DNA of 47,730 bases from an uncultured Eubacteriales bacterium (lineage in GTDB: Bacteria; Bacillota; Clostridia; Christensenellales; Borkfalkiaceae). Positions within the stretch are counted from its first letter, which is position 1; every line of letters starts with the position of its first letter. Below the pieces are notes generated by a model. That model made no database searches. It was not told the origin of the DNA and was given only the letters and a program-made list of their open reading frames with translations. The DNA lies in NCBI GenBank assembly GCA_905207235.1, contig CAJLKN010000015.1, forward strand, positions 1-47,730, given 5' to 3'. Position numbers and translations under genes: made by a program. Positions 1-8,160 of this stretch are shown piece by piece.

Positions 1-18
1 CGCGCCTTAAAAGGCGCG
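1..18. terminator. GC-rich hairpin at the window edge
   Basis: CGCGCC and GGCGCG can pair around a TTAAAA loop. It lies just beyond the stop of the minus-strand ATP-grasp gene and is probably part of its terminator, but the downstream T-run would be outside the window. Confidence 0.45.
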
Positions 19-42
19 CCGCCCCGCATTATATATAATATT

Positions 43-1230
43 TTACAGCGTCGCGGTGGTATAAGCGTAAAATTCGTCCATCTCTTCCTTTGTTTTGAAG
101 TTTGCGACGAACATCATGTCGCCCATCGCGCCCGAAAGCGCTTTTGCCACCCTTTCGCACATTTTAAGGCAACCTGCGTACTTGTTTCTTATGTCCTCGT
201 CGGAATGGACGTACATTTTATAGTCCCTTCTGCCGACGAACGCGCAGTAAAACCTTTCGCCCGCGCCCTTTAAAGTGCTGTCGTAAGCTACCATGTCCGC
301 CCAGATTTTATACACGTCCGTAGAATTTGCATAGTTCATCATTTCGGGAGAAATACCGCCCGACGGGCGCATGTTGACCTCGAGCGCGACGACTTCGCCC
401 TTTTTGCCTATGTGCTGATCGCAGTTGAGGCGAAAGAACTCGAAGTGCACGAAGCGCGACTTAACCCCGAACGCCTTTACCACCCTGCGCCCCGTGTCGC
501 GCACGTCGGGGAAGGGATTGTTGAGTATGTAAAAGAGCGAGCTGTCGCCCGTGTTGACTACGTCCATAAGCGACGAGGGCGTAACGTTGCCCGTTTCGAA
601 TATGGGGTTGCCGTAGCTGTCGATTATCGCGTCGTAAGAATTTACTTCGCCGTCGATGAACTCTTCCATAATGTAGGATACGGGCAATTTATTCTTTAAA
701 AATTCCTTCAACTCCTCAACGTTGCTTATTCTGTGGGTGTCGCTCGCGCCGACGCCGTTATCTGGCTTGACTATGACGGGATAGCCGACTTTTGCAATGA
801 ACCTCTTGCAGGTTGCAAGCGACGTAGCCATGCAGTAGCGCGCCGTCTTTACGCCCGCTTTTTTATAATAAGGCTTCATTTTGGACTTGAATTTGACCTT
901 TGCCATGTCGCCGTCTTTGAAGCCCGTGGTTATGTTGTATTCCGTGCGCAGGCGCGCGTCGCGCTCCAGCCAGTATTCGTTGTTGCTTTCCAGCCAGTCG
1001 ATTTTGCCGTAGCGGAAGGTGAAAAAAGCCACCGCGCGGAAAACTTCGTCGTAATTTTCAAGGTTGGAAACTTTGTAGTATTCCGTAAGGCTCTCTTTGA
1101 GCTGCGGCAGCAGTTTAAAGTATTCGCAGTCGCCTATGCCGAGAACGTTGAAGCCGTTGTCTTTAAGATTTTTGCAGAAGTGCCAGTAATTTTCCGGAAA
1201 GTTTGGTGAAATGAATATAAAGTTTTTCAT
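43..1230 (-). CDS. ATP-grasp domain ligase, substrate unknown
   Basis: A 395-residue protein of the ATP-grasp superfamily (carbamoyl-phosphate-synthase-like ligases that join a carboxylate to an amine through an acyl phosphate). The N-terminus (MKNFIFISPNFPENYW) resembles the pre-ATP-grasp Rossmann lobe. The centre carries GYPVIVKPDNGVGASDT, typical of the nucleotide-binding lobe, and later EFIDGEVNSYD and ALEVNMRPSGG give the metal-binding Glu/Asn residues (EVN, then R). No signal peptide is visible, so it should be cytosolic. An upstream in-frame extension exists, but the ATG at 1230 starts exactly where the family does, although its ribosome site is weak. It is the last of five co-directional genes. 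The substrate (amino acid, peptide or other acid) cannot be told from sequence. Confidence 0.8.
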   Translation of the reverse strand: MKNFIFISPNFPENYWHFCKNLKDNGFNVLGIGDCEYFKLLPQLKESLTEYYKVSNLENYDEVFRAVAFFTFRYGKIDWLESNNEYWLERDARLRTEYNITTGFKDGDMAKVKFKSKMKPYYKKAGVKTARYCMATSLATCKRFIAKVGYPVIVKPDNGVGASDTHRISNVEELKEFLKNKLPVSYIMEEFIDGEVNSYDAIIDSYGNPIFETGNVTPSSLMDVVNTGDSSLFYILNNPFPDVRDTGRRVVKAFGVKSRFVHFEFFRLNCDQHIGKKGEVVALEVNMRPSGGISPEMMNYANSTDVYKIWADMVAYDSTLKGAGERFYCAFVGRRDYKMYVHSDEDIRNKYAGCLKMCERVAKALSGAMGDMMFVANFKTKEEMDEFYAYTTATL

Positions 1231-1306
1231 ATGCAGCCTTTTGCGCCGCAAGGCGCGAAAAAAAATTAATTTGCGTGAGAAAGCCCGATTTTTCGGGCGC
1301 ATGCGC

Positions 1307-2239
1307 TTATAATGAAGCGCAGATGTGCCCCGTCATGAACGAAAGAATGTCCTCCATAACCGAAGGGGCGCAGAAATCGTTTAGTATTTCGTGCCTGCAA
1401 TCGTTGTAGATGGTCATCTCCACGTCCGAAACGCCGCAGGCGTTGAATTTATCGTACAGCTTTATAACTCCCGCGGAGTAAGCGCCGACGGGGTCGTCTC
1501 CGCCCGAAACGAGAAATACGGGCAGATCTTTGGGCACGGCATTTATCGTTTTATCGCTGCAAGCTCTTTTGAGTACGGAAAAGAGCGTATAAAAGCCGCT
1601 GCAGGTGAACATTACGCCGCACAACTCGTCGGCAATATACCTGTCGACGTTATCACTGTCTGCGCTCAGCCAGTCGAATGGCGTGCGACCCTGAAATTTT
1701 TTGTTGTACGAACCGAAAGCCAGCCCGTCTATCAACGGCGAGCGGTGTCGCCAGCCTTTGAAGAGCGCGACCGTGCGCGCGACAAACTTTGCAAAGCCCG
1801 CAACAAAGGGCGGCTGAAAGCCCGTGCCCATAATTATTGCGCCGTCGTAGTCCTCTCCCCTTTTGGCGATAAGACAGCGGCAGAAAAAGGAGCCCATGGA
1901 ATGACCCAGCACGAAGTAAGGCAGACTGCCCGTCTGCTCCTTAACAATCGAGGTGAGGCGGCTTATGTCGCTAAGCACTATATCCGTTGCGTCGCCGTCG
2001 GCAAAATAGCCTAGGTCTTCGCCGCTTATGACGGACTGCCCGTGCCCTATGTGGTCCTCGGCGCACACCAAAAAGCCGCGCTCCGCAAGGAATTCGGCAA
2101 AACGCGCATACCTTTCGGCGTATTCCGCCATGCCGTGGATAATTTGCAGAACGCCCGTCGCCTTGCCCCGAGGGCGCCATATGCAGGCATGTACGGTTGT
2201 TTTTTTGTCCTCTGAAGGGTAATAAATGTGTTCCGTCAT
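1307..2239 (-). CDS. Alpha/beta hydrolase, serine-aminopeptidase/monoacylglycerol-lipase type
   Basis: A 310-residue alpha/beta hydrolase of the S33 / lysophospholipase-like group (Hydrolase_4). The oxyanion-hole segment IIHGMAEYAERY, the nucleophile elbow GHSMGS, the acid SGGDDPVG and the catalytic histidine near the end (CRHEILND) are all present, so the triad is complete. There is no export signal. The natural substrate is probably a carboxylic ester such as a monoglyceride or lysophospholipid; this is inferred from the family only. The start at 2239 (MTEHIYYPSE) fits family alignments; an upstream extension is possible but has no ribosome site. It sits between the ATP-grasp gene and the ketopantoate-reductase-like gene, about 75-95 bases from each. 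Confidence 0.8.
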   Translation of the reverse strand: MTEHIYYPSEDKKTTVHACIWRPRGKATGVLQIIHGMAEYAERYARFAEFLAERGFLVCAEDHIGHGQSVISGEDLGYFADGDATDIVLSDISRLTSIVKEQTGSLPYFVLGHSMGSFFCRCLIAKRGEDYDGAIIMGTGFQPPFVAGFAKFVARTVALFKGWRHRSPLIDGLAFGSYNKKFQGRTPFDWLSADSDNVDRYIADELCGVMFTCSGFYTLFSVLKRACSDKTINAVPKDLPVFLVSGGDDPVGAYSAGVIKLYDKFNACGVSDVEMTIYNDCRHEILNDFCAPSVMEDILSFMTGHICASL

Positions 2240-2333
2240 ATCAAAATAATAAAACGCACTCCGCGCGCCAACCCGCAAAATTATAAATACATAAGGTAGC
2301 AAGCCGCGGCATTTTTTGCGCGTAAAAACAATT

Positions 2334-3347
2334 TTATTTGCTTTTAAACAATTTTATATTGTCGGGCGAAGGCGCGAGTCTGCCTTCCTCCGCCATGGCT
2401 ACAATTTCAAGCGCTTTTAAGGTATATGGAATTGCCACGCCTGCCCTTGAAGCCCACTCCGCAACGACGCCCGCAACGAAGGGAGCGTCGCACTTTTTGC
2501 CCGCTATCAGGTCGTAATACATTCCCGAAACGAGGCGGGAATGTTTTTTCATCGCAAAGGGAATGACGGCGAAGGACAGCGCCTTTTTGAACGGGTTGCC
2601 GTAATCGAGCCAGCGGGCGAGGTCGTGCCCCTGTATGGGCGCAGGCGAAACGCCATTGGCGCGGGCGGTATCTATGCCCTCTTTGAGCATTGTCTGAACA
2701 ATCTTCCTCGTGCGAAGACCGCGTGAAATCTGACCGAACGTGAGCGAAGTTATCGCCGAAAGCGTAGAAAACGCCGAGTTTACTATTAGTTTTGACCAGC
2801 GCGCGCCGAGGAAATTTTTCTCCTCTGACACTTTACCCATACAGCCGAGGTATTGGGCTACCGCCTTTATTTTTTGGTTTTCGCCGAAGGGCGAGCCGAG
2901 CGCGAAAGTGTGCGCGTCGGGCGAGGATGTAAGCATAACTTTGCCCGGCGAAACGTACGTCGCGCCCCACGAAACGGCGCAGCCGAGGCAGCGCTCCTTT
3001 CCGACTATTTGCGCCACGGAGTATTCGGGCAGACCGTTCTGCGTGGTGCATACCGCGCCGTCGGGAGAGAGAAATTGCTTTATATATTGCACAATGCGCG
3101 CGTTGTCGCGCTGTTTGGTCATGAGAAAAACTATGTCGTACTGCCCGCACATTTCCTCGGGCAGAATGGCGTTTACTTTTGCATTGAAGCCGCCTCCGCA
3201 GGCGAAAACTATATCCGCCCCTCCCGCGTTGAGCGCGCGGACGTGCTCGCGGTTGCGCGTTATCAAATCTATCTGTTTCCCCGCAGAGGCTATATATGCG
3301 CCGAGAACGGTGCCCATCGCCCCCGCGCCGTAAATGCAGGCGCGCAT
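2334..3347 (-). CDS. 2-dehydropantoate 2-reductase family protein (ApbA/PanE-like)
   Basis: A 337-residue NADP-dependent reductase of the ketopantoate reductase family. The N-terminal dinucleotide fold begins immediately (CIYGAGAMGTVLGAYIASAG). KQRDN near residue 80, TQNGL near 105, and a C-terminal helical domain with the conserved Lys/Asn pair (WSKLIVNSAFSTLSA) follow the family pattern. The biosynthetic reaction is ketopantoate to pantoate in pantothenate/CoA synthesis. No other pan genes are nearby, and many paralogues act on other 2-oxo acids, so the substrate is uncertain. Its ATG follows the SGNH-gene stop after one base, with AGGA just upstream, indicating translational coupling. Confidence 0.8.
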   Translation of the reverse strand: MRACIYGAGAMGTVLGAYIASAGKQIDLITRNREHVRALNAGGADIVFACGGGFNAKVNAILPEEMCGQYDIVFLMTKQRDNARIVQYIKQFLSPDGAVCTTQNGLPEYSVAQIVGKERCLGCAVSWGATYVSPGKVMLTSSPDAHTFALGSPFGENQKIKAVAQYLGCMGKVSEEKNFLGARWSKLIVNSAFSTLSAITSLTFGQISRGLRTRKIVQTMLKEGIDTARANGVSPAPIQGHDLARWLDYGNPFKKALSFAVIPFAMKKHSRLVSGMYYDLIAGKKCDAPFVAGVVAEWASRAGVAIPYTLKALEIVAMAEEGRLAPSPDNIKLFKSK

Positions 3348-3348
3348 G

Positions 3349-4500
3349 TTATTCCTGTCCCTTTATATATCCGAAAGCCAGCTTTGCCATTTCCCTGTAA
3401 GCCTCTTCCGAGGGGTGGAGATGGTCGCCGCTGTCGTAGTTGTGCGCAAAAGCGCATATGTTGTCGTCGTCGCAAAGAAGGCGGTCGAAGTCGATACAGC
3501 CCTGTATATCGTCGAGCGAACGCACCCAATCGTTGAAAGCGTTCCTCAGTTCCTCGCGGAAGGGCGCGTACGTGCGCCAGCCGTATATGGGCAGAAGCGT
3601 GCCGACGAACACATTGAGCGAGCGCGCCTTAGCCTCGCGGATATATTTTTCTATCCCCTCTTCGAGCTGCTGCGCCGTGGGCAAATCGCTCATCGGGCGG
3701 AAGGGATTGACGTCCGTGCCGACGGGGTGAATTATGTCGTTTATGCCCTGCTGTATAATGACGGCGTCCGCGCCGCTGACGGCGGAAATTTCGCGCACGA
3801 AGCGGTGATCTCCGCACAGACCGTAACTTTCGTAAGTTATGCAGGAATACTCCCTTAAAACGCGCGTGCCGCTCGCCGCCTTTCTGACGATTGCGGTGTT
3901 GTTGTAAGGGTCGTTCATGCACTCTATTGCAAGGTAATCAGCCCAGCTCTGCGCGGTTATGCTGTCGCCGTATAAAATGACCGAGCGGTTTTCGTCGGAG
4001 GTGTATAAATCGAGCCCGCTCAAAAAATAGAACACGTCGATATGCCTCGTCTTTTCGAGGGGAAGAACGCTTGAAAAAGTGCAGTCGCCCACCGAGAAAA
4101 AGCCCTTGGAAAGGGGTCCCGTCGCCGTAACGCCCGTGCGCATGAGGGTGAAATCTTGAAGGTAAATGCTTACGGAGAGCACGCCCTTGGGTTTTATCAT
4201 GAAGTTTATTTCGTCGGAAAAAATTTCTCCGCCTGCGGGAATGGTTACGCTTTCCTCTCCGCCGAATGTTACGAGCCGCGCATTGTGCAGGCTGACTTCC
4301 CTGTCGCCCATAGCCCTTGCGAGAGTTACCCTTGTGAGCGTAACGGGTTCGGTGCCGCAGAAATTGGAAAACTGCAATCTTACTTTTTCGCCGCCGAGCG
4401 CGCATGTTATGGGATAGCGCAAAGTTATGTCCTTTGCATAAGTTTCAGGTCTGTGTTCTGTTATCGAAGGCGCATTACCCCATACGGTTACCCACTTCAT
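3349..4500 (-). CDS. SGNH/GDSL-family hydrolase, probable carbohydrate esterase
   Basis: A 383-residue two-domain protein. The first ~170 residues are a beta-rich domain often fused to GDSL esterases. The catalytic SGNH domain then shows block I (VILYGDSITAQSW), block III with the oxyanion Asn (IIQQGINDII) and block V with the Asp-x-x-His pair (DHLHPSEEAY). Such proteins remove acyl groups from sugars or lipids. No signal peptide is present, so it acts inside the cell or by an unrecognised route. The start at 4500 has a perfect GAGGAGAT site 7 bases upstream, which rejects a 10-codon longer reading. It lies 33 bases after the GH3 glycosidase gene, suggesting joint processing of an acylated glycoside. 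Confidence 0.85.
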   Translation of the reverse strand: MKWVTVWGNAPSITEHRPETYAKDITLRYPITCALGGEKVRLQFSNFCGTEPVTLTRVTLARAMGDREVSLHNARLVTFGGEESVTIPAGGEIFSDEINFMIKPKGVLSVSIYLQDFTLMRTGVTATGPLSKGFFSVGDCTFSSVLPLEKTRHIDVFYFLSGLDLYTSDENRSVILYGDSITAQSWADYLAIECMNDPYNNTAIVRKAASGTRVLREYSCITYESYGLCGDHRFVREISAVSGADAVIIQQGINDIIHPVGTDVNPFRPMSDLPTAQQLEEGIEKYIREAKARSLNVFVGTLLPIYGWRTYAPFREELRNAFNDWVRSLDDIQGCIDFDRLLCDDDNICAFAHNYDSGDHLHPSEEAYREMAKLAFGYIKGQE

Positions 4501-4533
4501 ATATCTCCTCAAAGCGGCTTGAAGCCGCAACGT

Positions 4534-6840
4534 TTATTTTTTTAAAATTATCTTTTTTATGCCGCTCCAGAATTTTCCGTTGCAGGCATCTATAAAGCCC
4601 TGCACCTGCACTTCGTTATAATGCATGAAAAGCAAAATAAATCTTATCGGCAGGTGGGTCATGGAATTGGACAGTATTTCGTCCTTGGAGCGCGAATACA
4701 GCGAAGCTATGAAACTGAACAGCCTTGCGACAAAGCCCTTGCAGTATTTCAGATCGTAAATTTCGGTCATCACCGTAGCTTCAAGGCTGCCTTTTTTGTG
4801 CTTTACTTTGGGTTGAACGGGGGATATGCGGCTGTCAAAGTATTGTTTATAACTTTGAGGGGCTTTTCCCCTTTCAGTCGCGCCGCCCCTGTCAATCTTT
4901 GCGGTGAACAGCATGTCCGCACTGTTAAAACCGATAGATACGGTATAAACGCCGCCCTCGCACCAGCGCGCCTTGTCTATGTTCCACACTCTGAAAGAGT
5001 ATTTGTCGAAAGGTATGAAAACGCTCTTCTTTTCGCCCGCGCGCAGAAAAACCTTTTCAAACCCTTTAAGCTCGGGCGGAGATTTTTCAAGTTCGGGTCG
5101 GGGCGCGGTTATATACATCTGCACGACCGTCGCGCCGTCGCGGTCGCCCGTGTTTTCGACCATGAGCCTTACCCCCTCTTCGGAGAGAGAAAAATCGGAG
5201 CAGGAAAAAGTTGTGTACGAAAGCCCGTAGCCGAACGGATACTTAACCCGCGCGCCCGTGGCGCCGTAATATTTGTAGCCGACGTATATTCCCTCGGCAT
5301 AGTCCATTTTGTAGGGATATTGGTTGTAAATTTCCGCGCATGGCACGTCGGAAAGTTTTTCGGGGAAACTTTCGGTAAGTCTGCCCGACGGATTTACTTC
5401 GCCCGTCAGCACCCTGACCGCGGCTGTGCCGCCGCTCTGACCCGAAAGAAAACAATGCACGAGCGCAGAACACTTTTCGTCCCACGAAGTGTCCACCACT
5501 CCGCCGCAGGACAAAAGAACGACAATCTTTTTGCCGAGCCCGCTTAAAATGGCAAGCAGGTCGGTCTGATTTTGAGGCAGGTTCAAAGTCGTTCTGTCGC
5601 AACTTTCGAGCTCGCTTCCCTCGCCCAGCCCGAGACATAAAACGACGGTATCCGCCCTCTTGGCGAGCTTTACAGCTCTGGTAGCGAGGCGACGGCTCTT
5701 GTCTCCGTCTCTCTTGAAGCCCCTTTCGAAGCCTATAAAGTTGAGCTGCGACGCCTTTATCGCGTCGAGAACGCCCGTAACCTTTGTGGGATTGACGAGC
5801 GACGAGCCCGCGCCCTGATAGCGCGCGTTTGCTGCGAAATCGCCTATCACGGCGACTTTTTCGCTGCATGACAGGGGAAGCGCATTCGCATCGTTTTTCA
5901 AAAGGACAATGCTGTTTTCCGCGCACCTAGCCGCAAAGTCGGAATGAGCCGCCCAGTCAACGGGGCGGGGCTCCACCCTCTGCGCCGCGGCGGAAAAAGC
6001 CTGCTGGCGCTCTATACTTTTGTCTACTATTCTTTCGTCGAGTTCGCCGCGCTCTACGGCGTCCTCTATTTCCTTTGCCGAAAAATCGCAGCGGGGCATT
6101 TCGAGGTCCACGCCCGATTTAACCGAAGCCACTTTGTCGAACGTGCCGCCCCAGTCGGAGACGACCAGTCCGTCAAAACCCCATTCGCCGCGCAATATGC
6201 CGTTTACAAGCCGCTCATTGCCGTTGCAGTAAACGCCGTTTATTTTGTTGTAAGCCGTCATTACGGCGGCTGGTTTGCCCTCTTTGACCGCTATTTCGAA
6301 AGAAGTTAAGTAACTTTCCCTCAACGTCTGCTCGTCGATTACGCAGTCGTAAACCATTCTGCCGCGCTCGCGGGAGTTGACGGCGAAATGCTTTATGCAT
6401 GCCGCAGTGCCGTTTTTTTGAATGCCGCGCACATATGCCGCGGCGAATTTGCCCGAAAGGTAAGGGTCCTCGGAAAAATATTCAAAGTTTCTGCCGCAGA
6501 GCGGACTTCTCTTTGTGTTGAGCCCGGGACCCAACACCATGGAAACGCCCATGACCGCCGCCTCCGCGCCGAGGCGTTCGCCCAGCTCTTCGCCGAGTTT
6601 TGTGTCCCAGCTGCAAGCCATTGCCGCCGCCGTCGGGAAGCACGTGGAAGGGTGCGAAGTGCCCATTCCCAGATGATTGGGCATCTTGTCCTGAACGCGC
6701 AGTCCGTGAGGTCCGTCCGACACCGTAACGGCTTCCATTCCGATATCCGCGCACTCCGCCGTGCGCCAGAAAGCCGAGCCCGTAAGCAGGCGCGACTTGA
6801 CCGAAATATCGAGTTTTCTTATGCCCATTTTAACGTCCAT
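4534..6840 (-). CDS. Glycoside hydrolase family 3 beta-glycosidase
   Basis: A protein of about 768 residues with GH3 architecture: N-terminal (beta/alpha)8 barrel, alpha/beta sandwich and C-terminal fibronectin-III-like domain. Seen in sequence: AVTVSDGPHGLR near the N-terminus, KHFAVNSRERGR for substrate binding, and the nucleophile Asp in VVSDWGG. Family activities include beta-glucosidase, beta-xylosidase and N-acetylglucosaminidase; the exact sugar is unresolved. No signal peptide, so it should act on imported oligosaccharides. About 90 residues after the FnIII-like domain (from VKHKKGSLEA on) form a less common C-terminal extension. The start could also be the ATG at 6828, which has GAGATGG eight bases upstream. 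A promoter lies at 6877-6905. Confidence 0.9.
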   Translation of the reverse strand: MDVKMGIRKLDISVKSRLLTGSAFWRTAECADIGMEAVTVSDGPHGLRVQDKMPNHLGMGTSHPSTCFPTAAAMACSWDTKLGEELGERLGAEAAVMGVSMVLGPGLNTKRSPLCGRNFEYFSEDPYLSGKFAAAYVRGIQKNGTAACIKHFAVNSRERGRMVYDCVIDEQTLRESYLTSFEIAVKEGKPAAVMTAYNKINGVYCNGNERLVNGILRGEWGFDGLVVSDWGGTFDKVASVKSGVDLEMPRCDFSAKEIEDAVERGELDERIVDKSIERQQAFSAAAQRVEPRPVDWAAHSDFAARCAENSIVLLKNDANALPLSCSEKVAVIGDFAANARYQGAGSSLVNPTKVTGVLDAIKASQLNFIGFERGFKRDGDKSRRLATRAVKLAKRADTVVLCLGLGEGSELESCDRTTLNLPQNQTDLLAILSGLGKKIVVLLSCGGVVDTSWDEKCSALVHCFLSGQSGGTAAVRVLTGEVNPSGRLTESFPEKLSDVPCAEIYNQYPYKMDYAEGIYVGYKYYGATGARVKYPFGYGLSYTTFSCSDFSLSEEGVRLMVENTGDRDGATVVQMYITAPRPELEKSPPELKGFEKVFLRAGEKKSVFIPFDKYSFRVWNIDKARWCEGGVYTVSIGFNSADMLFTAKIDRGGATERGKAPQSYKQYFDSRISPVQPKVKHKKGSLEATVMTEIYDLKYCKGFVARLFSFIASLYSRSKDEILSNSMTHLPIRFILLFMHYNEVQVQGFIDACNGKFWSGIKKIILKK

Positions 6841-6876
6841 CTCAATATTTTTCCGCTTTAAGTATATACAAATACA

Positions 6877-6905
6877 ATTATAGCACCAGTAAAATTTATT
6901 TGCAA
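6877..6905 (-). promoter_or_regulatory. Promoter of the GH3 gene cluster
   Basis: Reading the minus strand, TTGCAA (6900-6905) is followed after 17 bases by a perfect TATAAT (6877-6882). The transcript would start about 30 bases before the GH3 ATG. Confidence 0.65.
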
Positions 6906-7098
6906 CAACCGCCGACAAAAAACACGCGCGGCAAAGCGTTCTTTTTGTCTTTTTTTCCAGGACTTTTTAACGCCGGGGCAAATTTGCATTTTCCCCCTTT
7001 AAGCCTGCCCCTCTTTGCCCTTTCGCCGCCCATATTATGCGCGCGGCGCAAAATAACTTTATTTTTGTGATATTAATGAGAAATTTTTGGTTTACCTA
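6906..7098. other. Divergent intergenic spacer
   Basis: Together with the two flanking promoters this makes a gene-free stretch of over 300 bases between the GH3 and rubrerythrin starts. It contains pyrimidine-rich and GCGC-rich tracts; no operator with convincing symmetry and no small gene were seen. Confidence 0.5.
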
Positions 7099-7127
7099 TT
7101 GACTTTATCGCCGTTACATGATATATT
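7099..7127 (+). promoter_or_regulatory. Rubrerythrin promoter
   Basis: TTGACT (7099-7104), a 17-base spacer, then TATATT (7122-7127). The leader would be about 43 bases and carries AGAGGAG ahead of the ATG at 7177. No clear PerR-type box was recognised. Confidence 0.75.
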
Positions 7128-7176
7128 AGATATGAACAAAATGAGATTTAATCTTATTTAAAGAGGAGAAAGTTTT

Positions 7177-7725
7177 ATGGAACAGAAAAAGAACCCCTAT
7201 GCAGGAACAAAGACCGAAAAGAACCTTTGGGACGCATTTGCAGGCGAAAGCCAGGCGAGGAACAAATACACATATTTTGCTTCGGTTGCAAAGAAAGCGG
7301 GCTATGAGCAGATAGCAGAGCTCTTTTTGAAGACTGCCGAAAATGAAAAGGAGCACGCAAAGCTGTGGTTCAAGCACCTCGGCGGAATTGGCACGGTTGC
7401 AGAAAACCTTGCCGCAGCCGCAGACGGCGAGAATTACGAATGGACGGATATGTACGATAGAATGGCAAAGGAAGCCGAAGAAGAAGGCTTTACCGCCCTT
7501 GCCGCACAGTTCCGCGGAGTTGCCGCCATTGAAAAGACGCACGAGGAAAGATACCGCGCTCTTTTAAAAAATGTTGAGACAAAGACCGTATTCGAAAAAG
7601 CGGGCGTTCAGGTATGGGAATGCAGAAACTGCGGACACATCGTTGTGGGTACTTCCGCTCCCGAAATCTGCCCCGTATGCCAGCACCCTCAGGCTTACTT
7701 CGAAGTAAGAAAGGAAAATTACTGA
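7177..7725 (+). CDS. rbr: Rubrerythrin
   Basis: A 182-residue non-haem di-iron protein that reduces hydrogen peroxide in anaerobes. The N-terminal four-helix bundle provides the iron ligands: a Glu in AGESQARNK (about residue 24), ENEKEHA (E57 and H60), and a second EKTHEERY motif near 126-133. The C-terminus is a rubredoxin-like [Fe(SCys)4] domain with CRNCGH and CPVCQH pairs, giving the usual electron path from rubredoxin domain to di-iron site. It is a single-gene unit with its own promoter and terminator. Codon use is strongly biased, as in the ribosomal genes here, implying high expression. Confidence 0.96.
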   Translation: MEQKKNPYAGTKTEKNLWDAFAGESQARNKYTYFASVAKKAGYEQIAELFLKTAENEKEHAKLWFKHLGGIGTVAENLAAAADGENYEWTDMYDRMAKEAEEEGFTALAAQFRGVAAIEKTHEERYRALLKNVETKTVFEKAGVQVWECRNCGHIVVGTSAPEICPVCQHPQAYFEVRKENY

Positions 7726-7763
7726 TATCCCCCCATTAAGGAATAAATTTATTAAACCTTCAA

Positions 7764-7796
7764 GCGGGCGCGCGGTTTGCGCGCCCGCTTTTATTT
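7764..7796 (+). terminator. Rubrerythrin terminator
   Basis: A 10-bp perfect stem GCGGGCGCGC / GCGCGCCCGC with a 5-base loop, followed by TTTTATTTTT. Confidence 0.9.
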
Positions 7797-8100
7797 TTGC
7801 GCCCGAATTTTGCGCCCGAACGGGTGTTGTATTTCTTTGCGGGCATGTTTTATTTTTTGCGGGCATGCCCGCGGGGCGCAAAAACTTGTCAATGCGTATC
7901 GAACTGAAAACCAAGCAACAAGGTTGCAATAAAACCGCTAAACGCGCATTGCGCCAAAACAGGGCAAAGCGCATTTTTTATAAAACGGCGTGAAGCCTTA
8001 CCATAAAACAACGAAAACTGTTTTGCGCCAAAAACGGAGCAAACGCATTTAAATCAATCAGCGCAAAAGCCTTGCGCCAAATAAATCAAAGCGTTACGAC
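7797..8100. repeat. Gene-free spacer with degenerate direct repeats
   Basis: About 300 bases without a credible gene. TTTGCGGGCATG occurs twice (around 7838 and 7857), the second copy forming the palindrome GCGGGCATGCCCGC. A longer degenerate unit built on TTGCGCCAAA...GCAAA.GCATTT recurs near 7949, 8022 and 8071. Confidence 0.5.
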
Positions 8101-8139
8101 AAAAAATAAAAGCGCGGAAGGGGCGTTGCCCTTCCGCGC
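8101..8139 (-). terminator. glyA terminator
   Basis: On the minus strand an 11-bp stem GCGCGGAAGGG / CCCTTCCGCGC with a 6-base loop precedes TTTTATTTTTT. Confidence 0.92.
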
Positions 8140-8160
8140 GATTTTGTTTGAATTTAAAAA

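Noticed and set aside
4621..5547. 308-codon plus-strand reading opposite the GH3 gene
   Set aside because: Antisense shadow; no promoter, ribosome site or recognisable domain.
7564..7974. 136-codon minus-strand reading across the rubrerythrin end and spacer
   Set aside because: Crosses a strong terminator and overlaps rubrerythrin on the other strand; no initiation signals.
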